Shown in pieces: positions 38,607 to 50,109 of a DNA stretch of 64,000 nt. How positions within the stretch are numbered: position 1 is the stretch's first letter; every line of letters starts with the position of its first letter. The position numbers were made by a program, and so were the translations under genes. This DNA comes from Micropterus salmoides (lineage: Eukaryota > Chordata > Actinopteri > Centrarchiformes > Centrarchidae), in the NCBI RefSeq assembly GCF_014851395.1, contig NW_024040817.1, forward strand, positions 31,135,448 through 31,199,447, in the 5' to 3' direction. Under the pieces are notes generated by a model. It searched no databases. It worked only from the letters and a program-made list of their open reading frames with translations, and was not told where the DNA came from.

Positions 38607-40330
38607 CTGAGGCACAGACAGGAAGGGCATGCATAACTCTTCACATAAATAAAGCCGCTGTCGTTCTCCAATGAAGAGGGCAACTCAGAAGCTATGATGG
38701 ATGATTAAAAGGCAGTTAGTCGTCTGTCATGAGATTTTGTTAATGGATTCCAAAGGCCCTCTAATCACTCTCCTCCCTTGGCCTTTACACAGCCATTGAC
38801 TGTCCAATGGTTCATATCAGAAGGCAGATAAATACAGGCCTTGTTAGTGTCAGATAAATGCATGTCAGGCCTCCTAAAGTTGGACTGACTGTGTCCTCAG
38901 GTTAGGTAACAAGGATCAGACAACGCACACTGAAAAACTTAGATATGCCCGGAGAAGATGACTATCATGCTAATACCCAGACGTTGTGCTGACTGAAAAA
39001 AATACCTCATTTACTGGCTTTTTAAAGCACTCCTAGATAAGTCCAGATCATCTTTGTAATGGGTACAAATAATTGCTGTTATTCACATAATAGAACATAC
39101 AAAGGGTCGAGCAAACTGACAAACAATGAACAAGCAGGTTTAGCAACTGCAGAAATGACATTCTTTCCTCCACTTGGTCTGTTTAACTCAAACAGAAAAA
39201 GAAATGTAAAAACAACCTTTAGTGGAAGTTTAAACTATTTCTTGATAAACAATAGTTGATCCATCTTTTGGTTTTGGTCTCTGTACAGGCCCAATGGCAT
39301 CAAACTCGCCAAATTCACTGTGATGACCAGACTGACTCTGGGAAGCTGAACACAGTCACTGCACCCAACTAGTTTTCTCTATGACATAATGTTCAGACAG
39401 CGAGCAGCTGAGGCTGATGGGAATGCCATATCATTGTTGCAGGACCTGATGGTGCTACATGAGAAGTCACTTCACCCTGAACCCAAACATCATTGCAATC
39501 TGTCCAACAGTTGTTGAAATGGTGGACAGACAGATATTGCCATCAGTATAAAGATTTGAAAAATGTTTTTTTGTTCATTCCAAAAGTTGTATTACGTTTA
39601 ACTGAGTTTTTAAAACACTGGAACATGGCTTCAGGTACACAACTTATGATTAGAGCTGTTTTTTCACTGTCATTGCAGGTTTTTGTTTGTACTGCGTAGC
39701 CGATCTTAAGCCCCATTCGGACTTGATTTACTCTCTGAGAGAAGGTGGGAGGATTTAAACATTACCTGGTGCTGGTGAGTGATCCTGTTGATCCCCTAAT
39801 GTTTTTTCTGTGAACTGTTTGGTCCTCCTGCAATTACATCCCATTCACTGTAACGTCCTTGTATTTTTAAATGGATTTTTTTCCTGTGGGATTGGCTGCT
39901 TGTCAAAGAAATCCAAAATGTTTTTGCCTATCTGATAGACGGAAACATGTTAACAGGCCTGTAGGCCTATTTTGGAACCAATACAACTAAAGAAAAATAT
40001 AATGTTAATTCCGGGGGTTTAGATTGATATTTCATTCACACATACACTGCTCATTTGTAGTTTCACCGTACATTAATCTCAAACTCTACCCTGAAGATTA
40101 CTGAGGTCTTAAAAACTCTCTCTGAAGCCTGCAGATACACTTGTCATTTTTGTCTTTTAGTGTTTCTGTCCCTGTCTTCAACCCCCTCGTGCTGCCCTTC
40201 TGTCCCCAGTAATGGAGACGAATAGAGACGGTTCAGGTTGACCTCCATGGCTGTTAAACTGCTATCAGATTTTCATTGGAGAATATAAATCTCCTTCATT
40301 GATTAGGACATAATTGGCTCTAATTGTGGA

Positions 40331-40360
40331 GTGTGTGTGTGTGTGTCTGTGTGTGTGTGT
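40331..40360. repeat. GT microsatellite
   Basis: (GT)n with one C interruption. Confidence 0.95.
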
Positions 40361-41194
40361 TTACCAGGCATGATGAGCTTGTTGAAGGGCAGTCAGCCCC
40401 ATAAAGTATTAAAAGAAAAGTCTGCTCTATACACCCATGTTTTCTTGTATTGGTATTTTGTGTGGCAGTGCAGGATTGACTTCCCTTCGCTGTTTCCTGC
40501 TGTTGGGTGTTGTACTGGCTCAGTTGACAGGAAATGAGATTTATGGATATGGAGTAAATAAAAAATGCACAATTTAACTTGCTCTGCAAATCAGTTAAAT
40601 ATAAATGAATATGAAGGAGTGGCCTGGATAAAGATCTACATAAAAATGCAGTATGTAAACATATTCAATCCCTTTAGTCACTATTGAGCTGCAATTATTT
40701 TCTAAACCGTTTGTTCCACCAACAGTTCTAAAAAACAAAGATATTTAATTCTCAATGATGACTAGATTTAATCAATTATTGAAATTGTTTACTATTCATT
40801 TTCTGTCAATCAACTAATCAATCAATTGCTAAGTTGTTTTGAGTCAAAATTACAGGTTTTAACCAAATGACAGTGCTTCTTGAGGCACTGGGCTATACGT
40901 TGCAAAGTTGTTGGCAATTAAAGTCTTGCTCTCAGGCTCCGTCCAACAAACAAAACAGACAAAATATAGTGCAGAAGTTAAAATGTAGAAGTAAAATATA
41001 ACATAACATAAAAGAGACTGTATGGTGTTCTGTAGTGACAAAATGAATAAACTGGAGTAAATAAACTGTATAAAGTACAGTGCTGGGGGACACCCTTTAG
41101 TGCTATTGTTCAATGCTAAAAGGAATAATAAACAGGAAAGTCAGAAAAAGGAGGTTGTTGGGGTGGAGAGCTGTGACAAAAACAGAACTTTTTT

Positions 41195-41470
41195 CTTTGT
41201 TTCCCCGTGTGAAACAAAAACTCAACATTGGTTCCTTTTTGTGTTATTACGTAACTTACGTAAGTAGTGTTACTTAACTTGCGTAATTCAAGTAAGTCAT
41301 TTGAACCCAACCTATGATTTTTTCCTAAATCTAACCAAGTAGTTTTGATATCTAAACCTAACCAAACTGTGACGTTTTACATTAACCATTGCCGTTTCAC
41401 AATGTTAACCAGTAGTTGTATTTTAAAAGTGTAAACCTGACGTTGACCGTTGACCCTACACAAAAATGAA
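41195..41470. repeat. Dispersed repeat R3, copy 1
   Basis: Ordered blocks are shared with 59597-59835: 'gtgtgaaacaaaaa', 'taagtagtgttacttaa' (59660s: 'taagtaatgttacttaa'), 'cctaaccaaa' and 'gtagttgtattttaaaa' (partner 'gtagttttactttgaaa'). Orientation is the same. It sits immediately beside the Tc1-like relic. Confidence 0.7.
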
Positions 41471-41499
41471 ACAAAAGGACACCCCGGGCATTACAAAGC

Positions 41500-42150
41500 G
41501 ACTCCAGTGGGTCTTGGCAAAGTGTCTGTATGTGACACCCTGGGAGTCACTTCCAGGACTCCATGTTCTTCTTTAAGATGAAGATAGTTCTTAATGACGT
41601 TAACTTGTTAACATTGTTGTCATCCAGCAGAATAAATTTGGGGCCAGTCAGATGCCTCCCTGATGGTATTGCATGATGAATTACTAAACTGCCTGTACTC
41701 CTCAGCATTGAGACCATTAATTCTGACCAAATCCCCAACTCTGTTTGTAGAAATGCAACCCAAACACGCAAAGAACCTCCACTATGCTTCACTGCTTTCT
41801 CATTCTTGTCCAGCTCTTCAGCCCTTTGGCAAACAAAGTGCCTTCTGTTACAGCAAAATATTTCAATATTTCATTTTGACTCATCAGTCCAGAGCACCTG
41901 CTGCCATTTTTCTACACCCCAGTTCCTGTGTTTCTGTGCATAGTTAAGTCTGTCTTGTTTTCAAGTCTTCCATGAAGGCCACTTCTGACTAGACTTCTCC
42001 CGACACTAGAATGTGGTATCAGGGTCCTTGCTTATGTGAATTTTATTCCTCCTATACAGTTGTTTTTGATTGTGTTTCAACCTCCATATTGAATTGGTGA
42101 TCAACAGCACCTATTTGTAATAAAATATCATCCACCTGATGATATGTCTA
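41500..42150 (-). pseudogene. Tc1-like transposase relic
   Basis: The minus-strand frame from 41792 reads VKHSGGSLRVWVAF (family form VKHGGGSVMVWGCF), later 'IHHAIPSGRHLTG' and 'FILLDDNNVNKLTS' where intact copies have FQQDNDPKHTS. Nucleotide blocks up to about 42010 ('gactcatcagtccagagcac', 'cttccatgaaggccacttct') match the usual Tc1/mariner transposase coding region upstream. Frameshifts, a large internal deletion near 42000 and loss of the second catalytic Asp context show it is non-functional. Terminal inverted repeats were not identified. Confidence 0.8.
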
Positions 42151-43289
42151 CAAAACCCCTCACTTTGTGCAAGTGAACTTTTTGTACTAGTTCATGTACT
42201 GGGGTGGAGGTAGAATTCTTAGAGACAGATAATCAAAATTAAACCCACATTAAACTAAAACTATATTCAAGGATATTTAAGGGTAAGAGAGAAAAAAAAG
42301 TAACTTCAGTAAACCAAGAGTTAAGTAAGAGATAATGCACAACACTGCTCCCGATCTACAGCCATAATGGTGTGCAGGCAAAGGACTTCATTAATTTAAT
42401 CACAGCAATATGAGCACTGCTTCCTCCACCATCATCTTATAAATGAGGACACTTATTGTATGTTAAGTTAGTTTTAGCTGTGAATATTAACAGGTATGTG
42501 AAGCATTAGTATTGTTGCTATGGTTACCTGCTGTTTAATATTATGTTCTTCTTCGCAGACACATCACTATCACTCCTGTAGAGTTGCGGTAGTCAGTCCT
42601 CGTCAGCCAATGAAATGAACAGGATACATCAAGAAGTCAGCAGGTGATCACTGCACCTCCGCATTGACTCTGTTTCATTTTGCTGGGATTGTTCTGTCTT
42701 TTCATGCTGTGGTTTCAGGATGAATATCATGAAATCACATTATACACTCTGTCCAAGAAGCTGTCTGTGCATGATTTATGGCAGCCAATATTTGGATATC
42801 AATTACTTGTCCACAACAATGAAGCCAGCTTTGTGTTGGATGTGTGTGCTGGAAGGAATTAGGCAGCTTGATGGTATCACATCGGATGGCTCTACAGACA
42901 AATGCAATATGGTAGATGGTAACTGTGTCTCAAGTTTTGACTGTGAATGTGAGAAGAGGCCGGCGTCCAAAAGGAAGGATTGAGAACACTTCTTAACACG
43001 TCACGTTCTACATTCTTCTGTTCACTTCATGCTAAATTAGTATCTGCAACAGTATCTGTGAGCAAACCAACAGTGAGCTTCTTTTTATATATATAATTTT
43101 ATGTTCTAATGATCTTCCATTAACTTTCAGCTACAACAGCTACACCAGTCAAAATAGGGTCAAAATGCATTCTGTGGATACAGTGATAGCAGTTTTCTGG
43201 GTGATAGTGGCTACGTTTTCAGATAAAAAAGCTGCAGTCTAATAACTATTGAAATCAACAGTCTTTGTTAGACTACTGTCTAACAGTAG

Positions 43290-44010
43290 AGTGTTCTGTG
43301 GATTATCCAGAGTAACAGTGACAATGTTTCTGGAAAAGGAAAGGAAGCTCACGGGTGTGCGTCTGCTGGCCATGCCATTGACCCATGGGGTCTAATCGGT
43401 ACAGCCTAAAAGAACAACACGTAGCCACCACCCTGTGGGCCCACCACCCACAGGGAAGCTGACCATGGCATCTCAGACTGGTTCTTCTAGAATTCAAATG
43501 GGCCACGTTTAAAGCCTCTATTAAGTGATTGCTGGGAGATGTGGTCAGAAGGTTGTCTGTGTCTGTTCTGCAGGCAACCTAAGAACCCGCTGGTGGACAC
43601 CAACTGGTGAAGGAAGCTGTCAAGCTGAAGGAGACCTTTCAGGCTTGGTTGGCCAAGGGGTCTACAGAAGCCACAGAGGCTTCACATGTACGGGGAGGCC
43701 TGAAACACTGTGGCTTTGTTGATCCTTTATGTGGGAGGACTTCCTAGAGCCTGTGGCGAAGGACTTTCAATTGTTTTCAAGTAAGTTGTGGCAAATGACC
43801 ACAATTTACTTGAAAACATATGAGTCCCTTCCCTTCCTGAGGCATATGTGGCCATATGACTCAGGAAAGGAAAGTAGGTTTTGGCTCAGGCTGTACTCAG
43901 CAGGGGAGGACAACTGCTGATGCTGAATGAGATCTACTTTGAAGAACTCCAACATGTCCTCCCCCCGAAAGAAAGAGAAGGGCATGCCTCTTTGTTTCCT
44001 TAAGTGCCTG
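43290..44010 (+). pseudogene. Degenerate LINE ORF2 fragment (region before the reverse transcriptase)
   Basis: In one frame 43600-43725 reads VKEAVKLKETFQAWLAKGST and EATEASHV. From 43730 it reads WEDFLEPVAKDFQLFSSKLW, matching the LINE linker motif VKEAV.LKK..RAWL...PEA followed by WEEF.EAMEKDF..ASK.FW. Further on, 'SRGGQLL' and 'YFEEL' follow near 43885-43960. The DNA at 43430-43460 ('accaccctgtgggcccacca') resembles the 5' region of the same class of element. Stops and shifts throughout mark it as dead. It abuts a second LINE relic of a different type. Confidence 0.72.
43774..43816. repeat. Inverted repeat, 18-bp arms, 7-nt loop
   Basis: The arm 'ttttcaagtaagttgtgg' (43774-43791) faces 'ccacaatttacttgaaaa' (43799-43816), with one mismatch. 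It lies inside the LINE linker relic. Confidence 0.9.
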
Positions 44011-44214
44011 CAGGTGCCCAGTCCACGTGTGATTTTAACAGCCCCTGTGGTTTCAGGCATGTAAAAGCACTCACAAAGATCTTTCAATTCAGTTCTTCAA
44101 GATTTATTGATCGTATATTAACAAAATTATTATGTTGTTTACTTTTAACAAACGTATCACAAATAAATTTCTTAAATTCGTTTTCCACATCTCATAGTGA
44201 TCACTAAATCCCCC

Positions 44215-45255
44215 ATCATGTGTGAGGCCACATTACCAGATGAACTAAACACCTTTTATGCTCGCTTTTATCTCCTCAACAAGGAGTCAGCTGTAAAGTT
44301 TACCGGCCACTGTCTGTGTCCACAGCAGATGTGAGGAGAGTCCTGCTGAGTGAATATGAGTAAATCAGCTGATAACATCCCTGGCCGTGTACTAAAAACC
44401 TGAGCCAATCAACTAGTTGATGTTATTACTGACATTTTCAACATCTCACTGTCTCAGGAGGGGGTTCCCACCTGCTTCAAGACAGCCACCATCGTTCCTG
44501 GACCTAAAAAGTCTGCGGTGTCTAGTCTGAACGACCACCGCCCTGTTGCTCTCACCCCCAGTTTGCTTTCAGAACCAACAGATCCACAGAGGATGCCATC
44601 TCCACTGCCCTCCACTCAGCCCTCACACACCTTGAGAAAAACAACACCTACATCAGAATGCTGTTTGTGGATTTCAGCTCAGCATTCAACACAATCTCCC
44701 CATGAAACTGATCAGCAAACTCAGCACACACTGGGTTTAAACACAACACTCACAACACAATTGGATATCGGACTACATCACAAACAGACCCCAGTCAGTT
44801 CGGATTGGCGGACTCACCTCCTCCACTCTAGTGTTCAACAGAGGAGCCCCCCTAGATCTGTGTGCTCAGCCCCCTCCTGTTCACGCTGAACACCCACGAC
44901 TGCATCCCCCGACATGGAGAGAACTCTGTTGTGAAGTTTGCGGACAACACCACCATCATCATCGTCCGTTCAAACAATGAGACTTCATATCAGGAGGAAA
45001 TTCATAATCTTGCAGAGTGGTGCTCAGAGAACAACCTACTGCTCAACCCACCCAGCCACAGCCTGTTCACCCTGCTTTCTGCCGCATTCTGGGAAGAGAT
45101 ATAGAAGTTTCAGCTGCTGCACCACCAGACTGCAGAGCAGCTTTTCCCCCAAACTATCAGACTCTAAAACTCTTATTCATCCTCAGCACTGCTCCACTGA
45201 TTATAGTTTATTTCTGTTCATAATTGATTCTTTATTAATGTATATAGTCCGCTAT
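44215..45255 (+). pseudogene. Non-LTR retrotransposon reverse transcriptase pseudogene
   Basis: Blocks in order across shifting frames: 'LPDELNTFYARF' (about 44230), 'KTATIVPGPKK' and 'LNDHRPVALTP' (44480-44560), 'NRSTEDAISTALHSALTHLE' (44575-44635), 'MLFVDFSSAFNTISP' (44658-44700), 'SPLLFTLNTHDCIPRHG' (44865-44915), FADN in place of the catalytic FADD (about 44937-44948), and 'EWCSENNLLLN' (45020-45050). A deletion after that joins directly to the C-terminal part 'AFWEEI' and 'CRTTRLQSSFSPK'-like sequence. The altered catalytic motif, frameshifts and deletion show it is inactive. Confidence 0.85.
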
Positions 45256-45834
45256 GTAGCAGAAGGGAGTTACAAAACTCACTTACTCTATGACTTGTTA
45301 TATTGTCACAATAAACCTACCTACCTAAACTATTTCACTCCTCGTCTCTCATTCAAACACAAAATAACTCCCAAGCTGTTGTACTTCCTCTGATAATAGT
45401 ACCCATGAGGATGACCTAATTAGGATAAGGAGCAATCGTATACAATTTCCCAAAAAATCCCCAGTTATTTGAATAAAGAAAATATCTCACATTGTTTGTC
45501 CATAACAACAAAATAATAAAACCAATCAACTACTATGGCTTCAACAGATGGCATTTTATGCAAGGAATCGAATGAAGTACTCTATTGGTATTGGTATCAC
45601 TTTAAGGGTACAGATGGTGACAATTCCTTCTGCTTTCTGACAACTTGCAGAATCTACAGGGCAAATAATAAACATTAGATAGGAGCATTCTGAGATTTCT
45701 TGCAGCATATGGCCAACTTTTTCTGTATATTTCTCACACTGGAACACTGGACAATAGAACAACTACATTCTGAGTTTACGGAGCAAAGTAAAGAAAATAT
45801 ATTTATTTTATATTTACAATGGCCAGAGAAAATG

Positions 45835-45992
45835 GATATGACACATGCCTTTGGTGTGAAAGATCTGGGTTCAATCCCCCACTGTGACCCATCTACCAAC
45901 ATGTCCCTGAGCAAGACGCTAGAGGCGTGCGACCTCTGACATGTATAGCAATTGTAAGTCGCTTTGGATAAAGGTGTCAGCTAAATGTTAAC
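45835..45992 (+). repeat. Second tRNA-derived SINE family, plus orientation
   Basis: Carries 'tttggtgtgaaagatctggg' then 'ttcaatcccccactgtgacc', 'catgtccctgagcaagacg' and the tail 'gtcgctttggataaaggtg', 'cagctaaatgttaa'. It pairs with 34745-34921 in the opposite orientation. The first part of the tRNA-like head is degraded. Confidence 0.8.
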
Positions 45993-47365
45993 GTATTGTT
46001 TTTTCCATTATCTGTGTAAGTTATGATAACTTTTACTCACCAAACTGCTGAGATTTGGGAACACAGCTGAAATTAAGTGCAAGGGAACAAGAAATATATG
46101 AGCAGTCAGACAATCAGAAAGACTGGAAACAAGCCAACAGTTTACCCAGATTATCTAAACCACTTTTTAAAAGTAAAACTGAAAGTGAGCAACCCTGTAT
46201 TGTTGTTAACAATCCCACTTTATACAGGTAAACCCTGTCCGTGTTAGTGTCTGTGATGTCAGTTTAGGTAACACGCATTTCTTGGCATTTCTTGATTTCT
46301 TTCTTCCAAATAAGTTTGGCTTTCCTGTTTTTTGTTTCCAACCAGTGTGACTGACAGTTAAGGTTTCTTGTCCTGTCAGACACTGTCACTGTGATCCCAG
46401 CAATTAACTAGGATACTTGTTCTTACTGCGAATGATGGCTAAAACAAAAATAAGACATAAGAAATATCCTTTAAACAACCAACGGAACACTGAAAGCTCC
46501 ATTTAGACTGAGACTTTCCAAACTTTAATAGGCATTAAGTTATGGAAGGTAGCCCTCTAGCACTAAACAAAGAAAATCTGTGAAATAGGTTTAATAACAT
46601 ACCTGTAATGTTTACACATTAAGCGTGGTAGATTTACTCAAATCAGAGTAGAAATTTAATTGGCATAGATAATTGGCATCTTATGAGCTGTAGGGGCATA
46701 AGCTAACAGCTGCTGCACATTAGCACAAATATGCAGAGGCAGGTGGATCTCTCTAACACACTCACAATGAAACACACACACAGCCAAGAATCTTGGATGG
46801 GCTGAGCAGGCATATCTGCCTAGGAAACGATGGGAATTTAAAGTGCCCTCCGGCCACCTAGTGAATAGAAGACAAATGACCAAAGTGTGTGTGCTCCACT
46901 AATGAGCACAGTCCTTTTGTTGCACACAAACCGCCAATTGATTTCACATGAATCTTCAACTAAGGAGAAAAGGAAGGAGCAAACTCTTCAGTTTCGCTGC
47001 TGGAGACTCTTCCTAAGACCTTCCAAACTCACAGGAGGTCTCTTGTTATTTAGCAAGACTGTGATGACTGCACACATACACTTCTCTATTCTCTAATTAC
47101 TTTACCTTAATGAACCCTTTGTAATGTTTGTTGTGTATCACGGGGAAGATCTTTGAATTAAAGCAGTGCTCACTGCTGCCAAAGCAAGTTTTTCTGTGTG
47201 TGATAATTTAGTTGTTAATCTTCATTTATCCATGGAAGGTGGGCTGAACTCCATCTTCTTTTTCAGCAAAATTGAGCTTTTAATTTGGATAGTTTCACAC
47301 ATTCAGAGAGCTGACCAACACAACCACAGTCCACTGATGTAAGGGCCTGGCAACATTTACATTAA

Positions 47366-47842
47366 AGCCCCCCTCCAGTGTATTTTGACATTTCTAATAT
47401 TTCATATTTTCCTGAGTCATTTCCTTACAATGTTGATTGCCCACATAATTCGCCAAATATTTTTTGACAAATAGCTTAATTTTGTGCTCAAAGTTGCAAA
47501 AGTTGCTTTGTTGTTAAAGCGGTATGCATTACCATGCATCGGTGGAGGCCCCCCCACCCCCCCGCGGTAAAGCAAGCGCACCATAAAACGTAGTGGAGTT
47601 ATCATGTGCAGTGCAGATAACAGCTGATACTCGCACATTAGTTTCTATCATGGGTAAGTAATAGCTACTCCTGCCAGACAGTAAAGTGTACTAAACTTTA
47701 CAGTGTAGGGATGTTAACATTGCATATCGTTAGTGAACACTCCAGCCGTCTGTATTACGTCCAACTATTAACCACATCCCCATTCTCTGTTTGAGAAAGA
47801 ACGTTCACCAAAAACGGCAGTTAAAACTGGCTGGAGGGGGCT
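47366..47842. mobile_element. TTAA-flanked MITE, 477 bp
   Basis: The left end 'agcccccctccag' and the right end 'ctggagggggct' are inverted repeats (one C of length difference). Each abuts TTAA (47362-47365 and 47843-47846). The interior, with a C-rich patch at about 47548-47564, has no transposase. The termini differ from those of the 1478-bp element at 10089-11566, so this is a second family with the same target preference. Confidence 0.78.
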
Positions 47843-47978
47843 TTAAGTGTCATACAGTTTCTCAGAGAAACAGATTCTATTCAATGTTGTCAGAGGAAAC
47901 ACATTTTGGTGACCTTTGCACTGCTGACCAATAGCGACAGCACTGACTTTTGAGGGAAGGGAAGAGGAGAGCCCTGAA

Positions 47979-48439
47979 TAGGGCTGGGCGATATGGCCAA
48001 AAATGTTATCACGATAAAAATATTTCATATAATTCGATATCGATAATTATCACGATGTCAAATCATTATTTCATTTTAAGTTTAAAGGCTGACTTTTGCT
48101 CCTGAGTGAAACAAGATGGTTAATTATGTGGTTAAAATTTTCTTTATGGTCAGAATGTGACAAACACTTGATAACAAACAGTGGCTCACTTCACAAATCT
48201 GAGGTAGAACATTCAAAACTATTATGATAAAATCTTTTTCAACAAATATGATCGGGAAATCTTTTTTCAGTCCCTTTCCCTCAACACAATAAAGATCTTA
48301 ATAGAAAAATTAAGTGCTATTTTGCTCGTGATTCAAATGAATTAAACCAAATATGTATTTAGGATACATTGAACATTTATTATATTGTTGAGGAAAATAT
48401 CGCAATAAATTATTATAATTGTTTTATTGCCTAGCCCTA
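47979..48439. mobile_element. hAT-type MITE copy A with perfect 8-bp target duplication
   Basis: The left end is 'tagggctgggcgatat'; the right end, reverse-complemented, is 'tagggctaggcaataa'. Flanking 8-mers are identical: 'gccctgaa' at 47971-47978 and 48440-48447. The 8-bp duplication and TIR sequence fit hAT. It is 461 bp, AT-rich, with no transposase. Its interior near 48280-48325 matches copy B at 49571-49966 in reverse orientation. Confidence 0.88.
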
Positions 48440-49570
48440 GCCCTGAATGAATGAAACTGTCATAGTATTAGCTGTGTCACACTAGCTAAAACAAGACAGG
48501 AGTTGGTGTAAATATATCTCTCACCGTAAACAGTACGAGCACGAGCATGTTTCTAGTTAGCTCACACGTTACCGATTAGCTTGCCAGCTACAGTAACTTG
48601 CCAACAAGCTTCAGCATTAGGTGAGGATGTGCAGATACATTTTGCCACCATCTGGTGTAAAAGGGCACAAACCCAAAGAAGCAGTTTGGGAATTTTTGTC
48701 TTCTGCCCAATAGTCATTCGATTGAAATCTTTTTTTGAATTTTGTTTTGAACACAAATGGATGCAAAGATCGCAAGCAGGGAGAAACAGCTTGCAAAACA
48801 AACAAATTCATTATATAATATATTGTATTTATTATTCATTTCCCCAAAATGCTTCAGTATTGTTCTTCTGTTGAGAAAGCAGAGCGTCTATAAATGTATT
48901 CCACAAGAAGTTTAAGTCTTAGTAATTTAACATTTTCTATTGTGTGTCACTTGTTGATCACAATGACAGACATTTTCTACTAAAAACAAGACTTAGAGCC
49001 ATGCTAGCGACTCTGTAGCCTGCTTACCACAACAATAGTTTGACCTCAATGTTAAAATCAGCATAGAAACATGCTCAGAATGACAATGTTAACCGGCTGA
49101 TGTTTAGCATGTAATGGTTGCCAAGTTATGCCAAGTGCACGAGCCTGCTAACAGCACGAAACACAGTGAACACAATGCTGATGAGAATTTCATTTGTTTT
49201 GCAGGTATTTGATCTTGAGTAAAAATGGAAATTTTTACGATAGGTGGTGGTGAGAGTGAAAAAATCAGATGATCATCAGAGTCATTTGACTTCCTCCTCT
49301 GGCAACTATGAATGTAAAATGTAATGACAATACATCCAGTAGATGGAGGAAGTGGCGGACTGACCGTTATTACCTTCCCTAGCTGTGAACACAAATTGAT
49401 ATGGTGAATTTGTTAGCAAACATTTGCTTATATACACATCCAGCAGTTACGGAGCAACATTATTATTCATTTGAAATAGTGTTTCTGGCCATCTGGCAAA
49501 TGTAAGTCAAATATTAATTCTCATTTAGCTCTCTTTTTGATCTCTACCAACTCCTGAGGGAAATATCTGG

Positions 49571-49966
49571 TAGGGTTGGGCGATAAAATGATAACAATAA
49601 TTATCGCGATATAATTTTCCTTGATAACAATATAACAAATGTTCAATGAATTCGATTTAATTAATTTGAATTACAAACAAATCAGCACTTAATTTTTCTA
49701 TTAAGATATTTATTTTGTTGAGAACACATCACTGCAAAAAGATTTTACTTAATTTTACTAATGCATATTTGTTGAAAAAAGATTATTATAATGGTGAAAT
49801 GATCCAGTGTTTTAGACCATAGAGAATAGTTTAAAACAAAATTAATCATCTGCTTCAACTTTCACTAAGGAAATCTGCCTTTAAACTTGAAAGAAATAAT
49901 AATTTGAGATTTATCGTGATAAATATTGATATCAACTTTTTTTTGTGATAATATCTTATAGCCCTA
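49571..49966. mobile_element. hAT-type MITE copy B, inverted relative to copy A
   Basis: The left end is 'tagggttgggcgataa'; the right end, reverse-complemented, is 'tagggctataagatat'. Flanking 8-mers are 'atatctgg' (49563-49570) and 'atatctag' (49967-49974), matching at 7 of 8. The interior 'cttaatttttctattaaga' near 49688 is the reverse complement of 'tcttaatagaaaaattaag' in copy A. It is 396 bp, a shorter member of the same family. Confidence 0.85.
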
Positions 49967-50088
49967 ATATCTAGCTCTTTAGCTGCTAAATGCTCTACTA
50001 TGTTCACCAGCTAGCAGTGTCTGTTTGCCATTTGGTGCTGAGCAGGCAGTGGACTGTGGGTTTTACTGCGTTTTGACTGAATCGTCTG

Positions 50089-50109
50089 GTGTGTGTGTGT
50101 GTGTGTGTG
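50089..50109. repeat. GT microsatellite
   Basis: Uninterrupted (GT)n of about ten units. Confidence 0.95.
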
